A program made the translations under genes and the position numbers. Shown here in pieces: positions 1-8,622 of a DNA stretch of 47,762 bases. The stretch is taken from contig CAYNLY010000005.1 of assembly GCA_964398225.1 (NCBI GenBank), positions 1 through 47,762 on the forward strand, read 5' to 3'. The notes below the pieces were generated by a model. The model was not told where the DNA came from and made no database searches. It saw only the letters and a list, made by a program, of their open reading frames with translations. Every line of letters begins with the position of its first letter. Positions within the stretch are counted from its first letter, which is position 1. Origin of the DNA: CAYNLY01 sp964398225. GTDB lineage: Bacteria > Pseudomonadota > Zetaproteobacteria > Mariprofundales > Mariprofundaceae.

Positions 1-896
1 TCCTCCGGATCCTTGATCTGCGTCATCGCACCGTCTCTCGGAAACAGCGCATCCCTGAGCCGTGAAATCCAGAAGCGCAGCGCGGCCAGGCGCAGCAGCG
101 CGGGCAACGCGTTTCTTTCGGCTTCGGTAAGCCGCCGCACCGACTCGTAACCTTCCAGATAGGCCCGGATGCGCGCCGGATCATCCTCCCCCAGCTCGAC
201 CGCCTGGGCATTGAGCGCGATCGCAAGGTCGAGCGCATACGGCGCATCGTGGGCGTAGTAGAAGTCGATGATGCCGGATACGGCATCCCCCTCGAACAGG
301 ATGTTGTCCACGAACAGGTCGCCGTGAATCACGCCGGCCGGCAGCTCCCCGCACGGATGCGCCGCCTGCCAGGCGAGCTCTTCATCGAGCATCGACAGCG
401 CCTCCTGTCCGTAGCGGCCGGCAATCCGCTCGCGCATCGCGGCCAGCTGCGCGTGCATCCAGTCCAGGCCCGTTGGATTGGGCCGACGCTCGCGAAAATC
501 GGCCCCGGCCAGATGCAGCGCGGCCTGCGCCGCGCCGGAGGCAGCCAGCTGACGGGCATTGAGACGCGGAAGGGTCGTGCCCGGCAGGCGGGAGATGATC
601 GCGCCCCGCTTGCCCCGGTGCGAAAACAGCAGCGAGCCGTCCCGTCGCCGCATCACGTCCGGACAGGGAATCCCGTGCCCTGAAAGGTGATGCATGAGCC
701 GGAGAAAATAAGGCAGCTCGGCGGCGTCCATCCGCTCGAAGATCGTGAGCACGAACCGGCCGTGGTCGGTGTCGACAAAGTAGTTCGTGTTCTCGATGCC
801 GTCGGCAATCCCCTGAAATCCGACCAGCCGGCCCAGATCGTAATCCGCGAGAATGCGCTCGATCTCGGCGCGCGAAAGCTCGGTGTAAACGGACAT
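1..896 (-). CDS. thrB: Homoserine kinase (APH-fold type), C-terminus cut by window edge
   Basis: Phosphorylates homoserine to O-phosphohomoserine in threonine synthesis, in the cytoplasm. About 298 codons are visible on the minus strand; the frame is still open at base 1 and reads TQIKDPEE, the usual near-terminal motif of this family, so only some 15-20 residues are missing. The aminoglycoside-phosphotransferase-like kinase signature HGDLFVDN is at residues 191-198 and the metal-binding Asp of IIDF at 211. This is the Pseudomonas-type ThrB, unrelated to the GHMP-fold enzyme of E. coli. The ATG at 896 is preceded by no Shine-Dalgarno but by a -10-like box 8 nt upstream, so the transcript may be nearly leaderless. 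It diverges from the HPP gene. Confidence 0.93.
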   Translation of the reverse strand, partial: MSVYTELSRAEIERILADYDLGRLVGFQGIADGIENTNYFVDTDHGRFVLTIFERMDAAELPYFLRLMHHLSGHGIPCPDVMRRRDGSLLFSHRGKRGAIISRLPGTTLPRLNARQLAASGAAQAALHLAGADFRERRPNPTGLDWMHAQLAAMRERIAGRYGQEALSMLDEELAWQAAHPCGELPAGVIHGDLFVDNILFEGDAVSGIIDFYYAHDAPYALDLAIALNAQAVELGEDDPARIRAYLEGYESVRRLTEAERNALPALLRLAALRFWISRLRDALFPRDGAMTQIKDPE

Positions 897-904
897 GGTG
901 GCGG

Positions 905-932
905 ATTGTGCGCCGGAGCCCGCGAAAATCAA
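905..932 (-). promoter_or_regulatory. Putative promoter of thrB, nearly leaderless
   Basis: On the minus strand TTGATT (927-932) and CACAAT (905-910) are separated by 16 nt, each matching the sigma-70 consensus at four of six positions. The ATG of thrB starts only 8 nt after the -10 box, so transcription would begin within about two bases of the start codon. No Shine-Dalgarno is visible. Confidence 0.5.
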
Positions 933-962
933 ATGACGCACGCATCCCCCGTCCGCTAGTCT
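933..962 (+). promoter_or_regulatory. Putative promoter of the HPP-family gene
   Basis: ATGACG (933-938), an 18-nt spacer and TAGTCT (957-962) lie 7 nt before the ATG at 970. Its -35 box abuts the -35 box of thrB on the other strand. The -10 match is weak (TA...T only), so this is tentative. Confidence 0.35.
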
Positions 963-969
963 GGCACGC

Positions 970-1479
970 ATGCAATCCCGGGACGATCGCAGCCGGTTGC
1001 AGCTTCTGGCCGATGCCCTGATCGCGGGAGCCGGCGCGCTGCTTGCGCTGGGGCTCGTGGCGCTGTGTCACGAAGGGCTGTACGGCGATCAGGATCTGCC
1101 GCTGATCATCGGCGCGTTCGGTGCCAGCGCGGTGGTGCTGTTCGGCGCGCCGGACTCGCCGCTGTCACGGCCGCGCAACGTGTTCGGCGGATCGCTGCTC
1201 GCATCGCTGATCGGCGTGTGCCTGAATCAGCTCTGGCCTGATGGCCCCGACTGGGCGCTGATCCTTCTGGCCGTGCCTTTGTCCATCGTGGTCATGGAAC
1301 TGACCGACACGATGCACCCGCCGGCGGGCGCGATGGCCTTCATTGCCGTGGCGGGACCACGGGAAGTGCAGGAGATGGGCTTTCTCTATCTCGTCTACCC
1401 GGTGGGCACGGGCGTGACCGTGATGATGCTCACCGCCTGGCTGGTGCAGTGGCTGCGCCCGGGCAGGCCGGGCGGATAG
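970..1479 (+). CDS. HPP-family integral membrane protein
   Basis: A 169-residue protein dominated by hydrophobic segments, about four membrane helices (roughly residues 15-33, 43-60, 72-88 and 95-112, with a further one near 140-160). The family signature HPP sits at 116-118 inside DTMHPPAGAMAF, and the SPLSRPRNVFGG stretch at 63-74 is also typical of the family. HPP proteins are inner-membrane proteins; some cyanobacterial members take part in nitrite transport, but the role of stand-alone bacterial members is not settled. It stands alone between divergent thrB and downstream murA. There is no Shine-Dalgarno before the ATG, only a -10-like box 7 nt upstream. Confidence 0.88.
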   Translation: MQSRDDRSRLQLLADALIAGAGALLALGLVALCHEGLYGDQDLPLIIGAFGASAVVLFGAPDSPLSRPRNVFGGSLLASLIGVCLNQLWPDGPDWALILLAVPLSIVVMELTDTMHPPAGAMAFIAVAGPREVQEMGFLYLVYPVGTGVTVMMLTAWLVQWLRPGRPGG

Positions 1480-1550
1480 GACGCGGGTTATGTGGTCTTG
1501 GCGCGAGCCAGACGCTAGCGTTCGCCGGCGATGAAAGGCCTGCGCGAACG

Positions 1551-2846
1551 ATGGACCAGCTTCTGATCTCCGGCGGCCGGAGGCTTTCCGGCACGGTCGA
1601 GGCCAGCGGCGCGAAGAATGCGGCGCTGCCGCTGCTTGCCGCCGGCCTGCTCGCCGACGGGCCGATGACCTACCACCGCATCCCGCACCTGCGCGACATC
1701 TCGACGATGATGACGCTCCTGGCCTGGCAGGGCGCCGACGTCGCCTACGACGACAAGCACCGACTGCACCTGGACACCCGGAAGACGGAGCGTCCCGAAG
1801 CGCCTTATGAGCTCGTGAAGACGATGCGGGCCTCCGCGCTCGTGCTCGGACCGCTGCTGGCCCGTTTCGGCCGGGCGCGCGTGAGCATGCCCGGCGGCTG
1901 CGCGATCGGCGCCCGTCCGATCGACATGCACCTGAAGGGGCTGGAAGCGATGGGCGCGGTGATCCGGATCGACCAGGGCGACATCGTCGCGGAAGCGCCG
2001 AAGGGGCTTCGCGGGGCCCGCATCGTGTTCGACCAGGTCACGGTGACGGGCACGGAAAACCTGATGATGGCCGCAAGCCTCGCCCGGGGCCGGACGGTGA
2101 TCGAGAACGCCGCCCGGGAGCCCGAGATCGTCAACCTCGCCGACTGCCTGCGCCGGATGGGCGCGCGCATCGAGGGCGAAGGGACCGACCGGATCGAAAT
2201 CCACGGCGCGGACCGGCTTGAGGGCGCCGAGGTCACGGTGATCGCCGACCGGATCGAAACGGCCACCTACCTGGCCGCGGGGCTGATCACCGGCGGCGAG
2301 GTCACCGTCACCCGGACCGACCCGGGGATGATCGAGGCCTTTCTCGCCCGCGTCGAGGAAGCCGGGGCCGAGGTGGAAACCGGTCCGGACTGGGTCCGCT
2401 GCCGGGCTTCCGGAAGGCTTGCCGGCGTGAACGTGCACACGATGCCCTATCCCGGCTTCCCCACCGACCTGCAGGCCCAGTTCATGGCCCTGATGACGCT
2501 GGCCGAGGGTAGCAGCGTGATCCGCGAAACGATCTTCGAAAACCGCTTCATGCACGTTCAGGAGCTCGCGCGCATGGGCGCGGACATCCGGCTGGACGGC
2601 AACACAGCCTTCGTGCGCGGCGTCGAGCACCTCTCCGGAGCCCCGGTCATGGCCACCGACCTGCGCGCATCGGCCTCGCTCGTGCTCGCCGGGCTTGCAG
2701 CGCGCGGGGAGACGATAATCGACCGCGTCTATCACATCGACCGGGGCTACGAACGGATCGAGGAAAAGCTCGGCCAACTGGGCGCGAAGGTGGAGCGCAT
2801 CTCGGCGAGCGAAAACTGGATGCAGGGGCTGGCCGCGCATGGCTGA
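1551..2846 (+). CDS. murA: UDP-N-acetylglucosamine 1-carboxyvinyltransferase
   Basis: Transfers enolpyruvate from PEP to UDP-GlcNAc, the first committed step of peptidoglycan synthesis, in the cytosol. The 431-residue product has the usual family length, the SGAKNAALP substrate loop (Lys22) and the catalytic, fosfomycin-sensitive Cys at 117 in PGGCAIGARP. The ATG at 1551 gives MDQLLISGG, the standard N-terminus; the frame is open further upstream, but that extension is not family-like. The end overlaps hisG by 8 nt, so murA heads the histidine operon, an arrangement known from beta- and gammaproteobacteria. Confidence 0.97.
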   Translation: MDQLLISGGRRLSGTVEASGAKNAALPLLAAGLLADGPMTYHRIPHLRDISTMMTLLAWQGADVAYDDKHRLHLDTRKTERPEAPYELVKTMRASALVLGPLLARFGRARVSMPGGCAIGARPIDMHLKGLEAMGAVIRIDQGDIVAEAPKGLRGARIVFDQVTVTGTENLMMAASLARGRTVIENAAREPEIVNLADCLRRMGARIEGEGTDRIEIHGADRLEGAEVTVIADRIETATYLAAGLITGGEVTVTRTDPGMIEAFLARVEEAGAEVETGPDWVRCRASGRLAGVNVHTMPYPGFPTDLQAQFMALMTLAEGSSVIRETIFENRFMHVQELARMGADIRLDGNTAFVRGVEHLSGAPVMATDLRASASLVLAGLAARGETIIDRVYHIDRGYERIEEKLGQLGAKVERISASENWMQGLAAHG

Positions 2847-3504
2847 ACGGATGCTCACGATCGCGCTGTCCAAGGGCCGGATCCTCGAGCAGACGCTGCC
2901 GCTCCTTGCCCGGGCGGGCCTTGAGCCGGCCGAGGATCCGACGCGCACGCGCCGGCTGATGGTCGAGGATGCGCGGGCGAAGATCCGCTACCTGATCATC
3001 CGCGCCGCCGATGTGTGCACCTACGTGGAACAGGGTGCCGCGGACCTGGGTGTTGCCGGGCGCGACCTGCTGCTCGAACACCGCCCTCTCGTCTACGAGC
3101 CGCTCGATCTGGGCATCGGCCGGTGCCGGCTCTGCGTTGCCGGCCTGAAGGAGGCGGTCGCCCGGGGCAGGCCCGCGCGCGGCAGCAGCATCCGCGTGGC
3201 CACGAAATACGACCGGCTGGCGGCCGAACACTTCACCGCCCGCGGCGTGCAGGCGGAAATCATCCACCTCTACGGCTCGATGGAGCTTGCGCCGCTCGTG
3301 GGCCTTGCCGACCGCATCGTCGACCTGGTCGAGACCGGAAGCACGCTGAAGGCCAATGGACTGGTCGAGGAAACCACGCTGTTCGAGATCTCAAGCCGGC
3401 TGATCGTGAATCCGGCAAGCTTCGCCACCCGCAAGCGCGAGATTCAGCCGATCATCGCACGGCTCGCCGAGGCCGTGCAGAGCACGCAACAAGGAGCCGC
3501 ATGA
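2839..3504 (+). CDS. hisG: ATP phosphoribosyltransferase, short catalytic form
   Basis: Condenses ATP with PRPP, the first step of histidine synthesis. At 221 residues it is the short form, which lacks the C-terminal regulatory domain and in known organisms needs the HisRS-like partner HisZ for activity and histidine feedback. No hisZ is in this window; the histidyl-tRNA synthetase gene at 24792-26045 is a bona fide hisS. The PRPP-binding region DLVETGSTLKANGL lies near residue 155-170. The start overlaps the end of murA, and the stop overlaps hisD as ATGA. Confidence 0.96.
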   Translation: MAERMLTIALSKGRILEQTLPLLARAGLEPAEDPTRTRRLMVEDARAKIRYLIIRAADVCTYVEQGAADLGVAGRDLLLEHRPLVYEPLDLGIGRCRLCVAGLKEAVARGRPARGSSIRVATKYDRLAAEHFTARGVQAEIIHLYGSMELAPLVGLADRIVDLVETGSTLKANGLVEETTLFEISSRLIVNPASFATRKREIQPIIARLAEAVQSTQQGAA

Positions 3505-4802
3505 TGCCCGTTCGCCGACTGGATGCCCGGCAGCCCGACTTCTGGCAGCAGCTCGACGCGCTGCTTGCGCGCGAGGCGGATACCGGCGAGGAGGTGCGCG
3601 ACACCGTGGCCGGCATCCTGCGCGACGTCCGCAGCCGGGGCAATGAAGCCCTGTGCGAATACACGCGTCGCTTCGATGCCTGGGAGTGCACGCCCGAACG
3701 GCTGGAAATCCCCGCATCCCGGCTCGCCGAGGCCTGGGAGCACGTGGACGAGGACGACCGTGCCGCGCTTGAGCTTGCCGCCGGCCGCATCCGCGCCTAC
3801 CACGAGCGGCAGCTCGGGCAAGACTGGTCGTTCACCGACGAGGCCGGATTCACGCTCGGCCAGCGTGTCACGCCCCTGGACCGCGTCGGCCTCTACGTGC
3901 CCGGCGGCAAGGCCGCCTATCCCTCCTCGGTGCTGATGAACGCGGTGCCCGCGAAGGTCGCCGGCGTCGGCGAGCTGGTGATGGTCGTGCCCACCCCGTC
4001 CGGCGAGGTCAACGAACTGGTTCTGGCCGCCGCCTTTGTGTCGGGCGTGGACCGCGTGTTCGCGATCGGCGGCGCGCAGGCCGTGGGCGCGCTCGCCTTC
4101 GGTACCGAGACCGTGCCGGCCGTGGACAAAATCGTCGGCCCCGGCAACCGCTTTGTGGCCGAGGCCAAGCGGCAGGTGTTCGGCGTCTGCGGCATCGACA
4201 TGATCGCGGGGCCCTCCGAAATCGTCGTCGTGGCCGATGGCGGAAGGCCCGAGTGGCTCGCCGCCGATTTCCTGTCCCAGGCCGAGCACGACGAGGCCGC
4301 CCAGAGCATCTTCATCACGACCGATGCCGCGCTGCTCGATGCGGTCGACAAGGAAATCGGGCACCAGCTTGGCCTGCTCCCGCGCGAGCCCATCGCCCGC
4401 GCGTCGGTGGAGGCGCACGGCGCGCTGATCCTTGCCGACTGCCCGAAAACGGCCGCGCGCGTGGTCAACCGGATCGCTCCCGAGCATCTGGAACTGGCCG
4501 TGGACGATCCGGATGCCTGGCTTGCCGACATCCGCCATGCGGGCGCGATCTTCATCGGCCATTACGTGCCCGAGGCCCTCGGCGATTACGTGGCCGGCCC
4601 CAACCACGTGCTGCCGACGAACCGGACCGCGCGCTTTTCCAGCCCGCTCGGCGTTTACGATTTCCAGAAACGCAGCAGCGTCATCCGCGCCGAGCGCCGC
4701 TCCCTCGATGCGGTGGCTGAGGCCGCGATCCATCTGGCCCATCGCGAAGGGCTCGCCGCGCATGCGGCCACGCTCGAAATCCGAATCGGGGACGAGGAAT
4801 GA
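3501..4802 (+). CDS. hisD: Histidinol dehydrogenase
   Basis: Oxidises L-histidinol to histidine in two NAD-dependent steps with a zinc ion. The 433-residue length matches the family. Recognisable blocks include VGLYVPGGKAAYPS, KIVGPGNRFVAEAKR, GIDMIAGPSEI, the AEHDE block and the APEHLEL block, the last two contributing active-site and zinc ligands. The start is ATG at 3501 in an ATGA overlap with hisG (a second ATG follows directly); the open frame upstream is the shadow of hisG. It ends in an ATGA overlap with hisC. Confidence 0.97.
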   Translation: MMPVRRLDARQPDFWQQLDALLAREADTGEEVRDTVAGILRDVRSRGNEALCEYTRRFDAWECTPERLEIPASRLAEAWEHVDEDDRAALELAAGRIRAYHERQLGQDWSFTDEAGFTLGQRVTPLDRVGLYVPGGKAAYPSSVLMNAVPAKVAGVGELVMVVPTPSGEVNELVLAAAFVSGVDRVFAIGGAQAVGALAFGTETVPAVDKIVGPGNRFVAEAKRQVFGVCGIDMIAGPSEIVVVADGGRPEWLAADFLSQAEHDEAAQSIFITTDAALLDAVDKEIGHQLGLLPREPIARASVEAHGALILADCPKTAARVVNRIAPEHLELAVDDPDAWLADIRHAGAIFIGHYVPEALGDYVAGPNHVLPTNRTARFSSPLGVYDFQKRSSVIRAERRSLDAVAEAAIHLAHREGLAAHAATLEIRIGDEE

Positions 4803-5833
4803 TCCGCAACGACATCAAGCAGATTTCCGCCTATCCGGTGCCCGAGCGCGACGGAATGATCCGGCTGGATGCGATGGAATCGCCGTACGGGCTTCCGGAT
4901 ACGCTGCGCGCCGAATGGCTGAAAACGCTCGCCGAGGTCGAGATCAACCGCTATCCGGATTCCGGGATGCGGGATCTGCGCGAGCGGCTGGCCGAGCGCG
5001 AGAACGTCGCGCCCGAGCAGATCCTCATCGGCAACGGCTCGGACGAAATCATCCAGATGCTCCTGATCGCGGCCGAACCCGGCACCTGCGTCTTTCCGCA
5101 GCCGACGTTCGTGATGTACGAACTGATCTCCCGGTGGCTGCGCCGGCCCACGGCGAGCATGCCGCTTGAGCGGGACTTTTCGCTTTCGGCCGAGCAGTTT
5201 CTGAAACTGTGCGCGCGCGAAAAGGCGTCGATCGCCTTTCTCGCCTGCCCGAACAATCCGACCGGAAACCTCTGGCCGGAGGAAACCGTCCGCCGCATCG
5301 CCGAGGGCTTTCGCGGGCTGTTGATCCTTGACGAAGCCTACGCGCCGTTTTCCGAGCGCAGCCATGTCGGCCTCGTATCCGAGCACGTCGCGGTGCTGCG
5401 CACGTTCTCGAAAATCGGCTGGGCGGGCCTGCGCTTCGGCTACCTGATCGGCGAGGCCCGGTTCGTCGAGCACCTGAACAAGGTGCGCCTGCCCTACAAC
5501 GTGAACGCCCTCACGCAGGCCTCGGCGCGTCTGTTCCTGCGGCATTTCGACGTGTTCGAGGAGCAGGCCCGCTGCATCCGCGCCGAACGCGGCCGGGTGA
5601 CCGCCGCGCTGATGGCGCTCGAAAAGGTCACGGTCTTTCCCTCGCAGGCGAACTTCGTGCTCGTGCGCGTTCCCGGCGCGGACGAGGTCTTCGAGCATCT
5701 GCTGGCCCGGGGCATCCTGGTCAAGAACCTTTCGCGCGCGGGCGGCTTGCTGTCGGATACGCTGCGCATCACGATTGGCACCCGGGAGGAGAACGACCGG
5801 CTGCTCGCAGCCCTGAAGGAGGTCCTCGAATGA
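4799..5833 (+). CDS. hisC: Histidinol-phosphate aminotransferase
   Basis: PLP-dependent class I/II aminotransferase that converts imidazole acetol phosphate to histidinol phosphate. The 344-residue protein has the NEN-equivalent motif as MESPYGLP, GNGSDEII for PLP phosphate contact, CPNNPTG near 150-156, LDEAYAPF, and the PLP-binding lysine at 205 in RTFSKIGWAGLR. It overlaps both neighbours by 4 nt (ATGA), so translation is probably coupled across hisD-hisC-hisB. Confidence 0.96.
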   Translation: MIRNDIKQISAYPVPERDGMIRLDAMESPYGLPDTLRAEWLKTLAEVEINRYPDSGMRDLRERLAERENVAPEQILIGNGSDEIIQMLLIAAEPGTCVFPQPTFVMYELISRWLRRPTASMPLERDFSLSAEQFLKLCAREKASIAFLACPNNPTGNLWPEETVRRIAEGFRGLLILDEAYAPFSERSHVGLVSEHVAVLRTFSKIGWAGLRFGYLIGEARFVEHLNKVRLPYNVNALTQASARLFLRHFDVFEEQARCIRAERGRVTAALMALEKVTVFPSQANFVLVRVPGADEVFEHLLARGILVKNLSRAGGLLSDTLRITIGTREENDRLLAALKEVLE

Positions 5834-6423
5834 CCCGCATGCGCACCGCCTCGATCGAACGCAAGACCCGGGAAACCGACATCCGGCTGACGCTGAATCT
5901 CGACGGCGCGGGCGAATCCCGGCTTTCCTCGGGGATCCCCTTCTTCGATCACATGCTCGATCAGATCGCACGCCACGGACTGATCGATCTCGTGATCGAG
6001 GCCGAAGGCGACCTTGAGGTGGACGGGCATCACACGGTGGAGGACATCGGCATCTGCTTCGGCGAGGCGCTGAGGGACGCGCTCGGCGACAAGGCGGGGC
6101 TGACCCGTTACGGCCACGCCTACGTGCCGCTCGATGAGGCGCTTTCGCGCGTGGTGCTCGATCTGTCGGGCAGGCCGGGGCTGGAATATCACGTCGCGTT
6201 TCCGAAGGACACGGTGGGCGGCGTGGACGTCGAGCTGTTCCGGGAGTTCTTCCAGGCGGTGAGCAACCATGCGCGCATGACGCTGCACATCGACACCATA
6301 CGCGGCTCGAACAACCACCACATCGTCGAGACGGTGTTCAAGGCCTTCGGCCGCGCGCTGCGGATGGCGGTGGCCAGGGATGCGCGCATCCAGGGCGTGC
6401 CGTCGACCAAGGGCGCGCTCTAG
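5830..6423 (+). CDS. hisB: Imidazoleglycerol-phosphate dehydratase
   Basis: Dehydrates imidazole glycerol phosphate. This is the monofunctional 197-residue form, without the N-terminal phosphatase domain found in enteric bacteria, so a separate histidinol-phosphate phosphatase must be encoded elsewhere. Manganese-binding histidine motifs are visible: FFDHMLDQIARH, DGHHTVEDIGI and GSNNHHIVE. It follows hisC with an ATGA overlap and is separated from hisH by 21 nt. Confidence 0.97.
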   Translation: MTRMRTASIERKTRETDIRLTLNLDGAGESRLSSGIPFFDHMLDQIARHGLIDLVIEAEGDLEVDGHHTVEDIGICFGEALRDALGDKAGLTRYGHAYVPLDEALSRVVLDLSGRPGLEYHVAFPKDTVGGVDVELFREFFQAVSNHARMTLHIDTIRGSNNHHIVETVFKAFGRALRMAVARDARIQGVPSTKGAL

Positions 6424-6444
6424 CCGGACAAAGCGGAGCAAGGC

Positions 6445-7071
6445 TTGAACATCGCACTCGTCGATTACGGCATGGGCAACATGCACTCGATCGGCAAGGC
6501 CCTGGAACGGGTCGGCGGGCGCGTGCGGCCCGCGCCCGGGCCCGAGGACGTCGAGCGGGCCGATGCGATCGTGCTGCCCGGCGTCGGCGGCTTCGGCGAC
6601 TGCGCGCGCACGCTGAACGAGCGCGGCCTTGCCGAGGCGATCGTCGCGCGCATCCGGGAAGGCGTGCCGTTTCTCGGCATCTGCCTGGGGATGCAGATCC
6701 TGATGGATGCTTCCTTTGAGTTCGGCGAACATCGGGGCTTCGGGCTGATCCCGGGCCGGGTGATCCGCTTTCCGGAAGACTTCCCGGCGCGGGGATTCAA
6801 GATTCCGCACATGGGCTGGAACGACGCGCGGGCCCTTGAGCCAGCGCATCCGGTGCTGGCCACGCTGAATGGCCGGCAGGTCTATTACGTGCATTCCTAC
6901 CACTGCGTGCCCGAGGAGCCCCGGCATCTTCTGGCCGAATGCGACTACGGCGGGCTGCGCTTTGCCGCGGCCGTCGGCTGCGACAACATCCTCGGGGTCC
7001 AGTTCCACCCCGAAAAATCCCAGCGCGCGGGGCTCGCCCTGCTGGAGGCCTTTGTTCGATGGAAGCCATGA
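6445..7071 (+). CDS. hisH: Imidazole glycerol phosphate synthase, glutaminase subunit
   Basis: Class I glutamine amidotransferase that feeds ammonia to HisF. The catalytic triad is visible: Cys80 in GICLGMQ and His188/Glu190 in VQFHPEKS. The start is TTG at 6445, giving MNIALVDYGMGN, the expected N-terminus, with GGAG a few bases upstream; no ATG or GTG could replace it without losing the conserved first strand. The length of 208 residues is normal. It overlaps hisA as ATGA. Confidence 0.95.
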   Translation: MNIALVDYGMGNMHSIGKALERVGGRVRPAPGPEDVERADAIVLPGVGGFGDCARTLNERGLAEAIVARIREGVPFLGICLGMQILMDASFEFGEHRGFGLIPGRVIRFPEDFPARGFKIPHMGWNDARALEPAHPVLATLNGRQVYYVHSYHCVPEEPRHLLAECDYGGLRFAAAVGCDNILGVQFHPEKSQRAGLALLEAFVRWKP

Positions 7072-7820
7072 CGGAAGCGGCCGTTCGTTTCGAACTGATC
7101 CCCGCAATCGACCTCAAGGGCGGGCATTGCGTGCGCCTGAAGCAGGGACGCATGGATGAGGCCACCGACTACGGGGATGATCCGGCCGCGATGGCGCGGC
7201 ACTGGCAGTCGCTCGGAGCAACGCGCCTGCACGTGGTCGATCTGGACGGCGCGTTCGCCGGCCGGCCCGCGAACCGGGCCGCGATCGAGGCGATCTGCGC
7301 GGCGATCGAGATTCCGGTGCAGCTCGGCGGCGGACTGCGCGACATGGCGATGATCGAGGGCATGCTCGGGCTCGGCGTGGACCGGGTCATTCTCGGCTCG
7401 GTCGCGGTCTCCAGCCCCGGGCTCGTCGCGGAGGCCTGCCGGGCCTTTCCGGGCCGGATCTGCGTGGGCATCGATGCCCGAGACGGCCGGGTCGCCGTGC
7501 ACGGCTGGGACGACGTGACCGACATCGCCGCCGAGGATCTGGCACGCCGCTATCAGGACGCGGGTGTGGCGGCGATCATTCACACCGACATCGCGCGCGA
7601 CGGCATGCTGACCGGCCCGAACATCGAGGCATCGCTCACGCTCGCCCGCGCGGTGGAGATTCCCGTCATCGTCTCGGGCGGAATCTCACGGCTCGAGGAC
7701 GTCCTGGCCTGCGCGCGCCACGCCGATGAGGGACTGCGCGGCGCGATCACCGGGCGCGCGATCTACGAAGGCACGCTCGACTTCGCCGAGGCGGTCCGGG
7801 CCTTGAGGCGCCGATGCTGA
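7068..7820 (+). CDS. hisA: Phosphoribosyl-ProFAR isomerase
   Basis: Amadori isomerase with a TIM barrel, acting on N'-[(5-phosphoribosyl)formimino]-AICAR ribonucleotide. LIPAIDLKGGHCVRL holds the first catalytic Asp (residue 15 with this start), and HTDIARDGMLTGPN the second. The 250-residue start at 7068 is chosen because it forms an ATGA overlap with hisH; another in-frame ATG lies at 7059. The last 7 nt overlap hisF. Confidence 0.96.
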   Translation: MTEAAVRFELIPAIDLKGGHCVRLKQGRMDEATDYGDDPAAMARHWQSLGATRLHVVDLDGAFAGRPANRAAIEAICAAIEIPVQLGGGLRDMAMIEGMLGLGVDRVILGSVAVSSPGLVAEACRAFPGRICVGIDARDGRVAVHGWDDVTDIAAEDLARRYQDAGVAAIIHTDIARDGMLTGPNIEASLTLARAVEIPVIVSGGISRLEDVLACARHADEGLRGAITGRAIYEGTLDFAEAVRALRRRC

Positions 7821-8572
7821 GCAAGCGCATCATTCCCTGCCTCGACGTCGCCCACGGACGGGTGGTCAAGGGCGTAAAGTTCGTCGACATCGTCGATGCG
7901 GGCGATCCGGTCGAGGCGGCGATCCGCTACGACGAACAGGGCGCGGACGAGCTGTGCTTCCTCGACATCCGCGCAAGCCACGAAAACCGCGACACGCTGT
8001 ATCACATGGTGACGGCGGTCGCGGAGCATGTGTTCATGCCGCTCACCGTCGGCGGCGGGGTCAAGTCGCTTGCCGACATCGAGAACCTGCTGCACGCCGG
8101 CGCCGACAAGGTCTCGATCAACACCGCCGCGCTGCATAGGCCCGAACTCGTGCGCGAGGCGGCGATGCGCTTCGGCTCGTCCACGATCGTCGTTGCGATC
8201 GACGCCAAACGGGTTGGCGATCACTGGGAATGCTTCACGCACGGGGGGCGCCGGCCGACCGGGATCGACGCGGTCGACTGGGCACGGCGGATGTCCGACG
8301 CCGGCGCCGGCGAAATCCTGCTGACCAGCATGGACCGCGACGGCACGAAGGCCGGCTACGACCTCGAGCTGACCCGGGCCGTCGCCCGGGCGGTCAGCGC
8401 CAACGTCGTCGCTTCCGGCGGCGTGGGCACGCTCGAGCATCTGGCCGAGGGACTTGAGGCGGGCGCGGATGCGGTGCTCGCCGCGAGCATCTTCCACTTC
8501 GGCGAACACACGATCGGCGAAGCCAAGCGCTTTCTGGCCGCGCGCGGCATTCCGGTCCGGCTCGATCCGTAA
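7814..8572 (+). CDS. hisF: Imidazole glycerol phosphate synthase, cyclase subunit
   Basis: Uses ammonia from HisH to form imidazole glycerol phosphate and AICAR. A TIM barrel of 252 residues with the two catalytic aspartates at the canonical positions, D11 in IPCLDVAHGR and D130 in VVAIDAKR. It is the last his gene here: the usual hisI/hisE continuation is missing and a hairpin follows at once, so the cyclohydrolase and pyrophosphohydrolase steps must be encoded elsewhere. Confidence 0.97.
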   Translation: MLSKRIIPCLDVAHGRVVKGVKFVDIVDAGDPVEAAIRYDEQGADELCFLDIRASHENRDTLYHMVTAVAEHVFMPLTVGGGVKSLADIENLLHAGADKVSINTAALHRPELVREAAMRFGSSTIVVAIDAKRVGDHWECFTHGGRRPTGIDAVDWARRMSDAGAGEILLTSMDRDGTKAGYDLELTRAVARAVSANVVASGGVGTLEHLAEGLEAGADAVLAASIFHFGEHTIGEAKRFLAARGIPVRLDP

Positions 8573-8575
8573 AAC

Positions 8576-8616
8576 CCCGAAACGGCCTTGCGCGCCGGCG
8601 TTTCCGGGTCTTTATT
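8576..8616 (+). terminator. Probable intrinsic terminator of the murA-his operon
   Basis: CCCGAAACG (8576-8584) pairs with CGTTTCCGGG (8599-8608) with one bulged C; a further GCC/GGC extends the stem inward. TCTTTATT follows as a loose U-rich tail. It lies 3 nt after the hisF stop. The tail also overlaps the candidate -10 box of the archease gene. Confidence 0.6.
8588..8616 (+). promoter_or_regulatory. Candidate leaderless promoter of archease-rtcB
   Basis: TTGCGC (8588-8593), a 17-nt spacer and TTTATT (8611-8616), then 6 nt to the ATG at 8623. There is no clear Shine-Dalgarno. The -35 match is poor (three of six). It overlaps the terminator hairpin, so the assignment is tentative. Confidence 0.35.
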
Positions 8617-8622
8617 AGGTTC

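Noticed and set aside
249..683. Long open frames opposite thrB and opposite most genes (for example 1515-2948 minus, 3444-4763 minus, 28359-29912 plus)
   Set aside because: They are antisense shadows caused by high GC. The opposite frame encodes a clearly recognised protein in each case, and the shadow translations have biased, repetitive composition.
6939..7067. Upstream in-frame extension of hisA into hisH
   Set aside because: The added residues do not resemble HisA, and ATG 7068 forms the ATGA overlap seen throughout the operon.
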